Positions 9,090 through 17,737 of a DNA stretch of 64,000 nucleotides are shown piece by piece. The position numbers and the translations under genes are program-made. The notes under the pieces are model-generated. The model had not been told where the DNA came from. It made no database searches and was given only the letters and a program-made list of their open reading frames with translations. Within the stretch, counting starts at the first letter, position 1. Every line of letters starts with the position of its first letter. The stretch lies in contig NZ_JACJVQ010000013.1 of NCBI RefSeq assembly GCF_014212135.1, forward strand, positions 124,001 through 188,000, written 5' to 3'. This DNA is from Cohnella thailandensis (GTDB taxonomy: Bacteria > Bacillota > Bacilli > Paenibacillales > Paenibacillaceae).

Positions 9090-9204
9090 GCGCGATCAAA
9101 AGGTAAGGTTCGGCCATGGCGCGAGGAACTAGTTCCCGCGAATAAGCCTTCCCGCCGCCGACTGCCGCCCCGGTTCTTCGTAAAGCCTAAGGGTGGTTCG
9201 ACGC

Positions 9205-9257
9205 CTCTTCTCGACTCGACTCATCTCTTCTCCGCTCGTCGACTCTCGCGTAAGTTG
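9205..9257 (-). promoter_or_regulatory. TRAP (MtrB) RNA-binding site in trpE leader
   Basis: On the minus strand seven consecutive GAG triplets are spaced by exactly two bases (plus starts 9205, 9210, 9215, 9220, 9225, 9230, 9235). An eighth GAG is in register at 9245, with TCG at 9240. TAC (9250) and CAA (9255) complete an 11-triplet register, equal to the TRAP 11-mer. GAG/UAG repeats with 2-nt spacers are the known TRAP target. The gene for TRAP (mtrB) is at 19377-19604. Confidence 0.88.
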
Positions 9258-9298
9258 CCGTCCCTCCGGACGACCGTTCCGCTCCAAGTCATGACATC

Positions 9299-9328
9299 AC
9301 TATATCATTCTATCGCGCCGCGCGTCAA
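9299..9328 (-). promoter_or_regulatory. trp operon promoter
   Basis: On the minus strand TTGACG (plus 9323-9328), an 18-bp spacer and TATAGT (9299-9304). It overlaps the aroH stop, as the B. subtilis trp promoter does. The start near 9292 puts the TRAP site at about +35 to +88. Confidence 0.7.
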
Positions 9329-9696
9329 CGGGCCGCCGACAAATCCGGACGAAGCTTGACCGCTTCGCCAAGGTACACATGCCTCATATCCGACTGCTTC
9401 AGGTCCGTATTCGCGAGAACCATGAAGCGGATGCAGCGCTCCAGGCTTCCCTCGACCGCAATCTCCAAGGAACACATGAGCGGCACGAATTCCCAGCCCT
9501 CGAGCTGGCGAATGGACTTCGCCGGGAAAGCCGCGTCGAGGTCTTGCGTTACCGTAATCATGATTCCGGCGATATCCTCCGGCAAGATGCCGTTCACTTC
9601 CACGATCGCGTTCAGAAGCGTAACCGACGCGTCCAGAATTTGTTTGCTGTCATTGGCCTCCACCGTAATGGCGCCGCGGATCCCTCTTACGCTCAT
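9325..9696 (-). CDS. aroH: Chorismate mutase, AroH type
   Basis: It converts chorismate to prephenate, the entry to Phe and Tyr. The 123-aa protein is the monofunctional trimeric AroH class, seen from SVRGIRGAITVEAND at the start (catalytic Arg7 region), ITVTQDLDAAFPAKSIR and the late HVYLGEAVKLRPDL (Tyr/Arg of the active site). Its ATG overlaps the aroB stop by 4 bp. The trp promoter is embedded at its 3' end. Confidence 0.95.
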   Translation of the reverse strand: MSVRGIRGAITVEANDSKQILDASVTLLNAIVEVNGILPEDIAGIMITVTQDLDAAFPAKSIRQLEGWEFVPLMCSLEIAVEGSLERCIRFMVLANTDLKQSDMRHVYLGEAVKLRPDLSAAR

Positions 9697-10811
9697 TTCC
9701 CGCTCTCCTCCTTAAGCCCTTCGACGATGCCTCGCACCCATTCGACGGGAACGTCGCCGCGAATCTCCACTTCCCCGATCGCCTTCGGAACGACGAACAC
9801 CATCTTGCCTTCCGCGAATTTCTTGTCGTGCATCATCGCTTCCATGATCGAATCGGTCGCATAATGAGCCGGAATGCGAACCGGCAAGCCGAACTTGCGG
9901 AACAGCCTCTCCGTTTCTTCGGCGATTCCCGGATCGTAGCCGAACTTCTCCGCCAGTCTCGCGGAACCGACCATGCCGATCGAGATCGCTTCCCCGTGAA
10001 GGAGCTCGTTATACCCGGCAACGGCTTCCAGAGCGTGTCCGATCGTATGGCCGAGATTCAAGATCGCTCTCAGATCGTTCTCTCTCTCGTCCCGGGATAC
10101 GACGATAGACTTCACCTTGCAGCCTTCGTACAAAGCATGTCCAAGGGAATCCGAATCGAGGGCGAGCAGCTGCTCGGCCCGTTCGTCGCACCAATTCACG
10201 AACTCTTCGTTCCAGATCAGGCCGTGCTTGATCACTTCCGCGTAACCGGCTCTCACTTCGCGCATCGGCAGGCTCTTCAGCGTATCGAGGTCGTAGAGCA
10301 CGAACTCCGGCTGGTGGAACGCGCCGATAATGTTCTTGGCGAGGCGGTGGTTCACCGCCACCTTGCCGCCGACGCTGCTGTCGTGCGCCAGAATCGTGGT
10401 CGGGATCTGCACGAAGCGGATGCCTCTCATGTAGGCAGCCGCGACGAAGCCGGCGAGATCGCCCACGACGCCGCCGCCGAGCGCGATAACCGTCGACTTC
10501 CGATCCAGCCCCGCCTCGAGGGCGGCCGTGATCAGATCGTCGAAGACGCCGAGCGACTTCGACTTCTCTCCGGACGAGACGACGGCTCTCGTCACGTTGT
10601 AGCCCGCTTGCCGCAGCGACTCCTCGACCGTCGAGGCGTACAGATGCTCGACGGCGGAGTCGGTCACGAGCAGAACCGGTGCCTTGACCGGGAACCCCCG
10701 CTTCAAGAACAGGTCCCCGGTCCGCTTCAGCAAGTCCGTCCCGATGAGAATCGGATAGGATCTCTCCCCGAGCTCCACCGTCAGTTCGCGCAGTTCGGTA
10801 GAAGCAGCCAT
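9693..10811 (-). CDS. aroB: 3-dehydroquinate synthase
   Basis: It converts DAHP to 3-dehydroquinate using NAD and a metal. The 372-aa protein has VVSSGEKSKS, the NAD-binding IALGGGVVGDLAGFVAA, PTTILAHDSSVGGKVAVN, KHGLIWN and the metal-binding NLGHTIGHALE region. I place the start at the ATG at 10811 ([10 protein letters not shown]), which overlaps the aroC stop as TGATG. A longer in-frame version would run back into aroC. Confidence 0.96.
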   Translation of the reverse strand: MAASTELRELTVELGERSYPILIGTDLLKRTGDLFLKRGFPVKAPVLLVTDSAVEHLYASTVEESLRQAGYNVTRAVVSSGEKSKSLGVFDDLITAALEAGLDRKSTVIALGGGVVGDLAGFVAAAYMRGIRFVQIPTTILAHDSSVGGKVAVNHRLAKNIIGAFHQPEFVLYDLDTLKSLPMREVRAGYAEVIKHGLIWNEEFVNWCDERAEQLLALDSDSLGHALYEGCKVKSIVVSRDERENDLRAILNLGHTIGHALEAVAGYNELLHGEAISIGMVGSARLAEKFGYDPGIAEETERLFRKFGLPVRIPAHYATDSIMEAMMHDKKFAEGKMVFVVPKAIGEVEIRGDVPVEWVRGIVEGLKEESGK

Positions 10812-11980
10812 CAGTATTCCGCCACCTGTCTCAGGTAGTTGTCGTAATTCCGCTTGATCTCTTCCATCGAATCCCCGCCGAACTTCTCGAGGAACGCCTT
10901 GGCGACTTCCCATGCCACGACGCTCTCCATGACGACGCTTGCCGCCGGAACGGCGCAGGCGTCCGAACGCTCGACTTGAGCCGTGAACGCTTCCTTCGTA
11001 TCGATATCCACGCTGCGCAGAGGCTTATACAGCGTCGGAATCGGCTTCATGACGCCGCGGACGATAATCGGTTCCCCGTTCGTCATGCCGCCTTCGAAGC
11101 CGCCGAGGCGATTGCTCGCGCGATGGTAGCCCTTCTCCGGCGTGTACAGAATCTCGTCATGGACCTGCGATCCCGGCAGATCGGCCGCTTCGAAGCCGAT
11201 TCCGAATTCGACGCCCTTGAACGCGTTGATCGAGACGACCGCTTGGGCGATGCGTCCGTCCAGCTTGCGGTCCCATTGGACGTGGCTTCCGAGACCGATC
11301 GGCAGTCCGGTCACGATGCATTCCACCACGCCGCCGATCGAATCGCCGTCGGCCTTCGTCTGATCGATGAGAGCCGTCATCGCGGCTTCCGTCTCGGGAT
11401 CCGTCACGCGAACCGGCGATTCCTCCGTTCTGGCGATAAGCTCGTCGATCGGCAGGTTCGGAGCCGGCGCCTTGATGCCGCCGATCTTGACGACATGACC
11501 CGCGACGCGAATGCCGAAGGCGGCAAGCAGCTGCCGCGCGACCGCGCCGACCGCGACGCGGGCCGCCGTCTCGCGGGCGCTTGAACGCTCAAGCACGTTG
11601 CGCAGGTCCGTGTGGTTGTATTTAATCCCGCCGTTCAGGTCCGCATGGCCCGGACGCGGGCGATGGATGCGGCGCTTCGACTCGTCGCTGCCTTCGATCG
11701 GCTCGATGTTCATGACCGAAGTCCAATGCTTCCAGTCGTTATTCGCGACGATGAGCGCAACGGGCGCTCCCGTCGTGCGGCCATGGCGGACTCCGCCGGC
11801 GATCTGAGCCGTATCCTTCTCGATCTGCATGCGGCGGCCGCGGCCATGCCCCTTCTGGCGGCGCAGAAGCTGGAAGTTCAATGCCTCGAAATCAAGCTCG
11901 AGGTTGCTTGGCAATCCTTCGATAATAGCGGTAAGCTGTGGCCCGTGAGTCTCCCCGGCGGTCAAATAACGTAAACTCAA
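10811..11980 (-). CDS. aroC: Chorismate synthase
   Basis: An FMN-dependent lyase making chorismate from EPSP (named aroF in B. subtilis). The 389-aa protein shows [14 protein letters not shown] at the start, [49 protein letters not shown] and the late [13 protein letters not shown]. The start codon is TTG (plus 11978-11980) with GGGAGG eight bases upstream. It is the first gene after the promoter at 12053-12082 and is translationally coupled to aroB. Confidence 0.95.
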   Translation of the reverse strand: MSLRYLTAGETHGPQLTAIIEGLPSNLELDFEALNFQLLRRQKGHGRGRRMQIEKDTAQIAGGVRHGRTTGAPVALIVANNDWKHWTSVMNIEPIEGSDESKRRIHRPRPGHADLNGGIKYNHTDLRNVLERSSARETAARVAVGAVARQLLAAFGIRVAGHVVKIGGIKAPAPNLPIDELIARTEESPVRVTDPETEAAMTALIDQTKADGDSIGGVVECIVTGLPIGLGSHVQWDRKLDGRIAQAVVSINAFKGVEFGIGFEAADLPGSQVHDEILYTPEKGYHRASNRLGGFEGGMTNGEPIIVRGVMKPIPTLYKPLRSVDIDTKEAFTAQVERSDACAVPAASVVMESVVAWEVAKAFLEKFGGDSMEEIKRNYDNYLRQVAEY

Positions 11981-12052
11981 GTGATGGTCCTCCCTTATCT
12001 CATTCCGAACGCTTTAAACGCTTTATTGCTTCAACCCGATAACGTATTTCTC

Positions 12053-12082
12053 ATTATAGCTCAGGCCTCGAGATTTTGACAA
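12053..12082 (-). promoter_or_regulatory. Sigma-A promoter for aroC-aroB-aroH
   Basis: On the minus strand TTGTCA (plus 12077-12082), an 18-bp spacer and TATAAT (12053-12058). It sits directly after the terminator hairpin at 12083-12110, so aro expression can start here independently of upstream transcription. Confidence 0.75.
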
Positions 12083-12110
12083 GAAAACAGCCCGTCAGCT
12101 TCTGACGGAC
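12083..12110 (-). terminator. Terminator overlapping the end of the 53-aa gene
   Basis: CCGTCAG (12092-12098) and CTGACGG (12102-12108) form a perfect stem that contains the stop codon of the small gene at 12095. The minus strand then reads GCTGTTTTCTT, a moderate T tract. It separates cheR and the small gene from the aro genes. Confidence 0.6.
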
Positions 12111-12256
12111 TGTTTCGAGAGGGCTAGCTTGGAATCGATGGCCGTATCGCGTACGAAGCCTAGCAGATCGACGTTGTCGAGTCCAAGGATCTGTGCGCAT
12201 TCTCGCGATGAGATCAGGCCGCGCTTGTAGGCGGCAATCACTTTGCGCTTGTCCAT
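12095..12256 (-). CDS. Small 53-aa protein with helix-turn-helix-like segment
   Basis: I do not recognise a named family. ATG at 12256 follows a GGAGG site. Residues 7-26 (IAAYKRGLISSRECAQILGL) look like a short helix-turn-helix of the kind used to read DNA, and the rest is a helical LLGFV...KLALSK tail. It lies between cheR and aroC, where B. subtilis has nothing equivalent that I know of. Good ribosome site, codon use like its neighbours and a terminator at the stop support a real gene. Its role, possibly regulation of the adjacent aro promoter, is only a guess. Confidence 0.65.
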   Translation of the reverse strand: MDKRKVIAAYKRGLISSRECAQILGLDNVDLLGFVRDTAIDSKLALSKQSVRS

Positions 12257-12311
12257 GGAGATCCTCCGTAATATGGATGGGTATCTCTAGTATCGCGCGG
12301 CATCGCTCAAC

Positions 12312-13127
12312 TCATACGGTGCGGCGATAGAAAAAAGTATCCGCCGTCTCAAGCCCGTACTGTCCGGGCGAGAAAATTTGCTCCGTGCTCCCAACGAATA
12401 GCAATCCGCCCGGCTTCAGCGCCCGCGCGAACTTGGCGTACAGCAGCTGCTTCGCTTCCTCGGTAAAATAGATCATCACGTTGCGGCACACGATCAGATC
12501 GTACTTCTCGCCGAACGGATCGGTCAGAAGATTTTGCTTTTGGAAACGAATCGCCCTCTTCAGCTTGTCCGACACGAGATAAGCCCCGTCCGACTGCGCG
12601 AAATAGTCCGCCTGGAAGCCGCGCGGCACATCGCGAAGGGATCTCTCGAGATAAGAGCCGACCTTCGCCTTCGCGAGCACCCCTTCGTCGATGTCGGTGG
12701 CTAGAATCTTGGAGGAATTCAAAACCCCCAGCTTGTCCAAAATCATCGCGATCGTATAAGGCTCTTCGCCCGTCGAACAAGCCGCGCTCCAGACGTTCAG
12801 GGAGGTGGATTGCTTGATCATCGCGGGGAAAAACTTGTCCATCAGCAGCTGCCAACGGTTCGGGTTGCGCCAGAATTCGGATACGTTGATCGTCATCCGG
12901 TCCAGAAATTCATTCTTCAGCCTCGGATCCGACGTCATGGCTTCGAAATACTTCGCGAACGTCGGAAATCCGTGTTTCATGCGAAGCGTCGTCAGCCGAC
13001 GCCGCATCTGCGTCTCCTTGTATTGGGACAGGTCGATAGCCGTAGCCCGGCGGATGTCCGCGACGAACTTGGCGAAATCCTCGTCCTCCGATCGTCCCGC
13101 CGTACGGCTTGCACCAAGATCCGTCAT
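12312..13127 (-). CDS. cheR: Chemotaxis protein methyltransferase CheR
   Basis: It methylates glutamates on chemoreceptors using SAM, for adaptation. The 271-aa protein has the N-terminal CheR helical domain (ATAIDLSQYKETQMRRRL) and the SAM-binding domain with WSAACSTGEEPYTIAMIL, ILATDIDEGVLAKAK and DLIVCRNVMIYF. It sits between ndk and the aro genes, the same place as in B. subtilis. No other chemotaxis gene is in the window. Confidence 0.94.
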   Translation of the reverse strand: MTDLGASRTAGRSEDEDFAKFVADIRRATAIDLSQYKETQMRRRLTTLRMKHGFPTFAKYFEAMTSDPRLKNEFLDRMTINVSEFWRNPNRWQLLMDKFFPAMIKQSTSLNVWSAACSTGEEPYTIAMILDKLGVLNSSKILATDIDEGVLAKAKVGSYLERSLRDVPRGFQADYFAQSDGAYLVSDKLKRAIRFQKQNLLTDPFGEKYDLIVCRNVMIYFTEEAKQLLYAKFARALKPGGLLFVGSTEQIFSPGQYGLETADTFFYRRTV

Positions 13128-13171
13128 TCCGATTCCCTCTCCCCCATGCTGCCTTGCGTTTCGTTATGTTT

Positions 13172-13615
13172 TTAAATCCACGCTTGAATCGTTTTATCGT
13201 AGCCGACCAATTCCGACTCTTGGAAAAAGATCCCGAGCTCCCGCTCGGCGCTCTCCGCGGAATCGGAGCCGTGAATCAGATTGTAGTTCGTATGTAGCGC
13301 GTAATCGCCGCGAATCGTTCCGGGCGCGGCTTCCAGCCCGTTCGTCTTGCCGATGATCTGCCTGGCGGCCGCGACGGCCTGGTCTCCTTGCCATGCCATG
13401 GCGAATACGGGCCCGGAGGTGATGAAGGTCATCAAACGGTCATAGAAGTCCTTGCCCTCATGTTCCGCGTAATGCCGCTTGGCTTGCTCTTCGGTCACCA
13501 GCATCAGCTTCGCGCCGATGAGCGTAAGTCCTTTGCGTTCCAGCCTGCCGACGATTTCTCCGATCAGCCCCCGCTGAACCCCGTCCGGCTTGACCATTAA
13601 GTATGTCCGTTCCAT
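13172..13615 (-). CDS. ndk: Nucleoside diphosphate kinase
   Basis: It transfers the gamma phosphate from ATP to NDPs through a phospho-histidine. The 147-aa protein is standard length, with [15 protein letters not shown] at the start, [15 protein letters not shown] substrate loop ([16 protein letters not shown]) and the active-site NLIHGSDS with His115. It is in its conserved place between hepT and cheR. Confidence 0.97.
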   Translation of the reverse strand: MERTYLMVKPDGVQRGLIGEIVGRLERKGLTLIGAKLMLVTEEQAKRHYAEHEGKDFYDRLMTFITSGPVFAMAWQGDQAVAAARQIIGKTNGLEAAPGTIRGDYALHTNYNLIHGSDSAESAERELGIFFQESELVGYDKTIQAWI

Positions 13616-13660
13616 AATTAGACCTCCTTCTATTCCCGTAATGCTCTTATCTTAACATAA

Positions 13661-14635
13661 TTAATAGCTTCTCTGCGCCACAAACTTGGCGATTTCCGCC
13701 AGATTCTTCTTGGCCGGGATGTCCGGCAGATTATCCAGCTCCCGCAGAGCCTTGGCGATGTAGCGGTCCGCCAGCTTCTCCGCTTCCGCGATGCCCGCGC
13801 TGGAGCGAACGAGCTTGACCGCCGGCGCCGATACCGCCGTGCCGTCCGCTTCGCGAATGGCGGCGATCTCCGCCAGAAGCGGCTCCCGCAGCTTCTCCTC
13901 GCGAAGCGCGAACAGGACCGGCAGCGTGATATTGCCTTGGCGAAGATCGCTTCCCGGCGGCTTGCCGATCGCCTTCTCGGTGCCGCACAGATCAAGCAGG
14001 TCGTCGGTGATCTGGAAAGCCATCCCGACCTGGTAGCCGAACCGGTACAGGGCGCTGCTCACCCGGTCCGGCGCTCCGGCGGCGATCGCGCCGAGCTGGC
14101 AGCTGATCGCGATCAGCAAGGCCGTCTTCCGGCGAATCCGGAGCAAGTAGTTGCGGGTGGTCTGCTCGGTATTGAAGAAATCTCGGATCTGTTCCATCTC
14201 GCCGATGCACATCTGTACGATCGCGCCGGATAGGATCCGATGGATGCGAGGGTCCTCCAGCTGTCCGGCCACGACGAGCGCCTTGCCGTGGATATAATCC
14301 CCGGTGAACATGGCGATCCGGTTGTCCCACTTCGCCTTGACCGTCGGCTGGCCCCGTCTCGTATTCGCGTCGTCGATGACGTCGTCGTGAACGAGCGATG
14401 CCATATGGATCAGCTCGAGCGGAACCGCCACCTTCTTCAGGCGCTCCAGGTCGTAATGGCCGAACTTGCCCGCCAGCAGCACGAATACGGGACGAAGCCG
14501 CTTGCCCCCGGCTTTAAGCAGATGCTTGGCCGAATCGTCGAGCAGCTCGAGCTCCGAGGAGACGCTGTCGGCAAGGGAGTCTTCAATGGATTGGAGCTCC
14601 GGCTTCAAGGATGCGTACAGCTTCAATAATTTCAT
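13661..14635 (-). CDS. hepT: Heptaprenyl diphosphate synthase component II
   Basis: It is the catalytic subunit that extends FPP to the C35 side chain of menaquinone. The 324-aa trans-prenyltransferase has both Asp-rich motifs: LVHDDVIDDANTRRG (first) and FQITDDLLDLCG (second), with GKPPGSDLRQGNITLPVLFAL after it. It needs HepS (17738-18616). The gene pair is split here by the menaquinone genes mqnA, ubiX, ubiA and menG. Confidence 0.95.
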   Translation of the reverse strand: MKLLKLYASLKPELQSIEDSLADSVSSELELLDDSAKHLLKAGGKRLRPVFVLLAGKFGHYDLERLKKVAVPLELIHMASLVHDDVIDDANTRRGQPTVKAKWDNRIAMFTGDYIHGKALVVAGQLEDPRIHRILSGAIVQMCIGEMEQIRDFFNTEQTTRNYLLRIRRKTALLIAISCQLGAIAAGAPDRVSSALYRFGYQVGMAFQITDDLLDLCGTEKAIGKPPGSDLRQGNITLPVLFALREEKLREPLLAEIAAIREADGTAVSAPAVKLVRSSAGIAEAEKLADRYIAKALRELDNLPDIPAKKNLAEIAKFVAQRSY

Positions 14636-14665
14636 AGGTTCACCTTCGGTAACAAGGATAACGTG

Positions 14666-15526
14666 CTAGGCGTGAACGGATTCGGGCCAACGCTCCAGAC
14701 CGACCGGCCCGTCCAGCAGGCCCAGCTCTCGCGCATATTGGAAGTAGAGGTTCAAGCCCGCTTGCTCCGAGGGGCCGAAATCGTGGCTCAAGCCATCGAA
14801 ATACCCGTTCCAATAATCCGGGGTGCCGCCGATCCGGCGAACGGCTTCGCGGACGATAGGTTCCCTGTCCGCCAGGTTGCGCCGCTTGCAGGAGGCAAGC
14901 TCCCGGTAGATCGAAGCGATCGCATCCGGATGCCGCTTGGCGGCGTCGCGGCGGACGGCCCATACGGCGAAGGTCATGCCAAGGCCCGTCCACAATCTCC
15001 AAATCTCCCCCAGATCGAGAACGCGGTAACCATGGTTCTCCCAGGAAGCGCGGATCGCATGGTCCCCGATCAGAAGTGCGGCGTCCGCCGACTCCAGCAT
15101 CGCGTGAAGGTTCGGCTCGGCCGCCTCGTATTCGGGCTTGCCTCCGTAGAACCTCTCCATCACGATCTTAAGCAGATTCACCGTCGTTGCCGAAGTGGAC
15201 GACATCATGATTTTGCCGAATCTGACTTTCTCGAGCGGCGACTTCAAGAACAGCAGCAGCGATTGGACCGCGCCCGCCGCGCTGACCGACAGGTCCGGCA
15301 GAAGCAGGTAGTCGTCGCTATTCATTCCGTAAGCGAAAGAAGAGATGGCCGCGACGTCGATCTCTCCCTCTCTCAGCTTGCGGTTAAGCTCCGCCGGCAT
15401 GCCATAGACGACCTCCGCATCGCAGTCGAGCTTCTTCTCGTCGAAGCCGTGGAAGACGGGCCACACGTTCGCGTAATCGATTCTCCCGATACGGATAAGA
15501 CGGGAATTCTCTTCAAGTGTTGTCAT
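14666..15526 (-). CDS. mqnA: Chorismate dehydratase MqnA (futalosine pathway)
   Basis: It removes water from chorismate to give 3-[(1-carboxyvinyl)oxy]benzoate, the first step of futalosine menaquinone synthesis. The 286-aa periplasmic-binding-fold protein opens with RIGRIDYANVWPVFHGF and has EIDVAAISSFAYGMN and LLIGDHAIRA, typical of MqnA (former DUF178). The neighbours ubiX, ubiA and menG are later steps of the same pathway. It overlaps the ubiX end by 14 bp. B. subtilis lacks this gene and uses the Men pathway. Confidence 0.88.
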   Translation of the reverse strand: MTTLEENSRLIRIGRIDYANVWPVFHGFDEKKLDCDAEVVYGMPAELNRKLREGEIDVAAISSFAYGMNSDDYLLLPDLSVSAAGAVQSLLLFLKSPLEKVRFGKIMMSSTSATTVNLLKIVMERFYGGKPEYEAAEPNLHAMLESADAALLIGDHAIRASWENHGYRVLDLGEIWRLWTGLGMTFAVWAVRRDAAKRHPDAIASIYRELASCKRRNLADREPIVREAVRRIGGTPDYWNGYFDGLSHDFGPSEQAGLNLYFQYARELGLLDGPVGLERWPESVHA

Positions 15527-16142
15527 CGGTCTCTCCCCATCTTCTGAATAATCGGTGAGGAACGTTCATTCCGTCCAGGACCTTGCCGACGACGAAATTC
15601 ACCGCATCCTCGAGCGTCTGAGGCCCGTGATAGAACGCGGGCATCGCCGGAATCATCCTGACGCCGAGACGCGCAAGCTTAAGCATGTTCTCCAGATGTA
15701 TCGCGTTAAGCGGCGTCTCGCGGGGCACGAGCAGCAGCGGACGCCCTTCCTTCAGCGTCACGTCGGCCGCCCGCGTCAGCAGATTGTCGGCCGTTCCGTG
15801 AGCGATAGCCGCCAGCGTTCCCATCGAACACGGAACGACGGCCATTCCTTCGCAGCGGAACGAACCGCTGGCGATGGCGGCGCCGATATCCCCGTTCGGA
15901 TAATATCGAAGACGGGATTCCTCGGCCAGTCCCAAACCCGCGGCCAGGGAATCCTGCCGCCTCGCGGCGTCCCACCCCAGCTCTTCCTTCAGCACGCGCC
16001 ATCCGGCATCGCTGACGACCAGATGGACCTCGATGCCGGCGGCGAGCAATTCCTTGCACAGTTTGACCCCGTATACGGCACCGCTGGCTCCCGTCCAGCC
16101 CACGACCCAGCGCCTGATCCCGGTTCCGCCCCCGTTCACCAC
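15513..16142 (-). CDS. UbiX-family flavin prenyltransferase
   Basis: It should make the prenylated FMN cofactor for a UbiD-type decarboxylase, the role of MqnM in the futalosine route. The 209-aa flavoprotein shows VVGWTGASGAVYGVKL near residue 13, ASGSFRCEGMAVVPCSMGTLAAIAHG and RPLLLVPRETPLNAIHLENM, all family signatures. It starts with GTG at 16142 (a second GTG at 16139 is also possible) and overlaps the ubiA end. The matching UbiD-like gene is not in the window. Confidence 0.87.
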   Translation of the reverse strand: MVNGGGTGIRRWVVGWTGASGAVYGVKLCKELLAAGIEVHLVVSDAGWRVLKEELGWDAARRQDSLAAGLGLAEESRLRYYPNGDIGAAIASGSFRCEGMAVVPCSMGTLAAIAHGTADNLLTRAADVTLKEGRPLLLVPRETPLNAIHLENMLKLARLGVRMIPAMPAFYHGPQTLEDAVNFVVGKVLDGMNVPHRLFRRWGETDDNT

Positions 16143-17011
16143 GATCTCACCAGAACCAAATCAATGAACGTAAAGACGAAGACGACCGAGCTTAACACCC
16201 CGTTCATCGTGAAGAAGGCGGCTTGCAGCTTGCTCAGATCCTCCGGCGTCACCAAGCGGTGCTCGTAGAAGAGCAGACCGGCCGCGATTACGGTGCCGAC
16301 CAGATACCACCAGCTTAGATCGGTTAGGGCAAGCAGCACGACGAATCCGACGATCGTAAGGAAATGGAAAGCGCGGGCGATTCTAAGCGCTCCTTTGATT
16401 CCGAAACGCGCGGGAATGGAGTTCAGCCCTTCCTTGCGGTCGATCTCGATATCCTGGCAGGCATAGATCACGTCGAAGCCGGCGGTCCACAAAGCGACGG
16501 TAGCGAACAGGACAAGCGCCGGAAGGGAGATCGTTCCCGTTACCGCAACCCAGCCTCCGAGCGGAGCGAGCCCCAGCGTGATTCCGAGGAAGATATGGCA
16601 CAGCCAAGTAAATCGTTTGGTATAAGAATAGAAGACCGTAAAAAACACCGCGATGGGAAGAAGCTTGACAGCCAGGCCGTTCAATTGAGAGGCGGCCCAG
16701 AACAAGATGGCGAAGGAGATAACAATGAAGAGAACGACTTCTCCCGCCTTCAACAAGCCGGCGGGAATCGCTCTCTTCTCCGTGCGAGGGTTTCGGGCGT
16801 CGATCGCCCGGTCGATGACGCGGTTAAGTCCCATGGCGGCGCTTCTGGCGCCGACCATCGCCAGCAGGATCCATCCGCATTGGGCCCAGGAAGGCAAAGC
16901 GTGATTCTCGGTGACGGCCCCAAGGATCGTCCCGACGTAGGCGAACGGCAAAGCGAAGATCGTATGTTCGAACTTGATCATTTCCAGGAAAATTTTAATT
17001 TTGCGAATCAT
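16136..17011 (-). CDS. UbiA-family prenyltransferase (MqnP-like)
   Basis: An integral membrane enzyme that joins the polyprenyl tail to an aromatic ring. In this context the acceptor is probably 6-carboxy-1,4-dihydroxynaphthoate (1,4-dihydroxy-6-naphthoate), the MqnP step. The 291-aa protein has about eight hydrophobic segments, the first Asp-rich motif [21 protein letters not shown] near 63-83 and a second [14 protein letters not shown] near 190. It overlaps menG by 4 bp and the ubiX start by 7 bp. Confidence 0.87.
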   Translation of the reverse strand: MIRKIKIFLEMIKFEHTIFALPFAYVGTILGAVTENHALPSWAQCGWILLAMVGARSAAMGLNRVIDRAIDARNPRTEKRAIPAGLLKAGEVVLFIVISFAILFWAASQLNGLAVKLLPIAVFFTVFYSYTKRFTWLCHIFLGITLGLAPLGGWVAVTGTISLPALVLFATVALWTAGFDVIYACQDIEIDRKEGLNSIPARFGIKGALRIARAFHFLTIVGFVVLLALTDLSWWYLVGTVIAAGLLFYEHRLVTPEDLSKLQAAFFTMNGVLSSVVFVFTFIDLVLVRSW

Positions 17012-17727
17012 GAGTCCATTGTCCCTTTCGTCCCGACGTGCAGCGCCGCTACTCCGCCCGTAAGCGGATAAGCTCTAACGTTGCGCATGCCCGCTTCCCG
17101 GAACATCTCCGCGAGCTGCTGAAGATCGGGGAAGCTCGCTAGCGATTCCGGAAGCCACCGGTACTGTTCATAGCTTTTGACGAACCATTTGCCCATCAGG
17201 GGCATGATTCTCTGGAAGTAGAGATTAAAGAAAAACTTGAAGGGCTGCCAGCTCGGCTTGGAGCATTCCAGGCAGACCACCTTCCCGCCCGGCTTCACGA
17301 CCCGCCTCATCTCGCTCAGCACCTGATGGATGTCCGGCACGTTGCGCAATCCGAATCCGATCGTGACGTAATCGAACGAGTTATCCGCGAACGGGAGCGC
17401 CATCGCGTTGCCCTGAACGAGCTCGATCCGATTCTCGAGGCCGAGCTTCTTCACCTTGCTTCTGCCGATCTCGAGCATGTTGTGGCTGAAATCGAGTCCG
17501 ACGGTACGGCCGTCCCCGTTCGCCCGGGCGATATCGATCGTCCAGTCGCAGGTGCCGCAGCACAGATCCAGCGCGCTGTCTCCCGGCTTCATGTCCATCT
17601 TCTTCATGGTGAACTTGCGCCACGCTTTGTGCCTTCGAAAGCTGATAATGTCGTTCATCATGTCGTACTTGGGCGCGATGCTCTCGAATACGGAATGAAC
17701 GTGGCTCTTATCGGAATTGGTTGTCAT
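17008..17727 (-). CDS. menG: Demethylmenaquinone methyltransferase
   Basis: It performs the last step of menaquinone synthesis with SAM. The 239-aa UbiE/MenG-family protein shows [20 protein letters not shown], the SAM loop [28 protein letters not shown], and [13 protein letters not shown]. In B. subtilis it lies between hepS and hepT; here it still follows hepS (10-base gap), but four-gene spacing to hepT has grown by insertion of ubiA, ubiX and mqnA. Confidence 0.95.
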   Translation of the reverse strand: MTTNSDKSHVHSVFESIAPKYDMMNDIISFRRHKAWRKFTMKKMDMKPGDSALDLCCGTCDWTIDIARANGDGRTVGLDFSHNMLEIGRSKVKKLGLENRIELVQGNAMALPFADNSFDYVTIGFGLRNVPDIHQVLSEMRRVVKPGGKVVCLECSKPSWQPFKFFFNLYFQRIMPLMGKWFVKSYEQYRWLPESLASFPDLQQLAEMFREAGMRNVRAYPLTGGVAALHVGTKGTMDS

Positions 17728-17737
17728 CTGTTCGGCT

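Noticed and set aside
8908..9117. Possible 69-codon leader peptide before trpE
   Set aside because: It has no tryptophan codons and spans the terminator. Control is explained by TRAP.
9189..9204. T-box-like AAGGGTGG sequence on the plus strand
   Set aside because: It is on the strand opposite to trpE and no plus-strand gene or terminator follows. It is the reverse strand of the trp leader.
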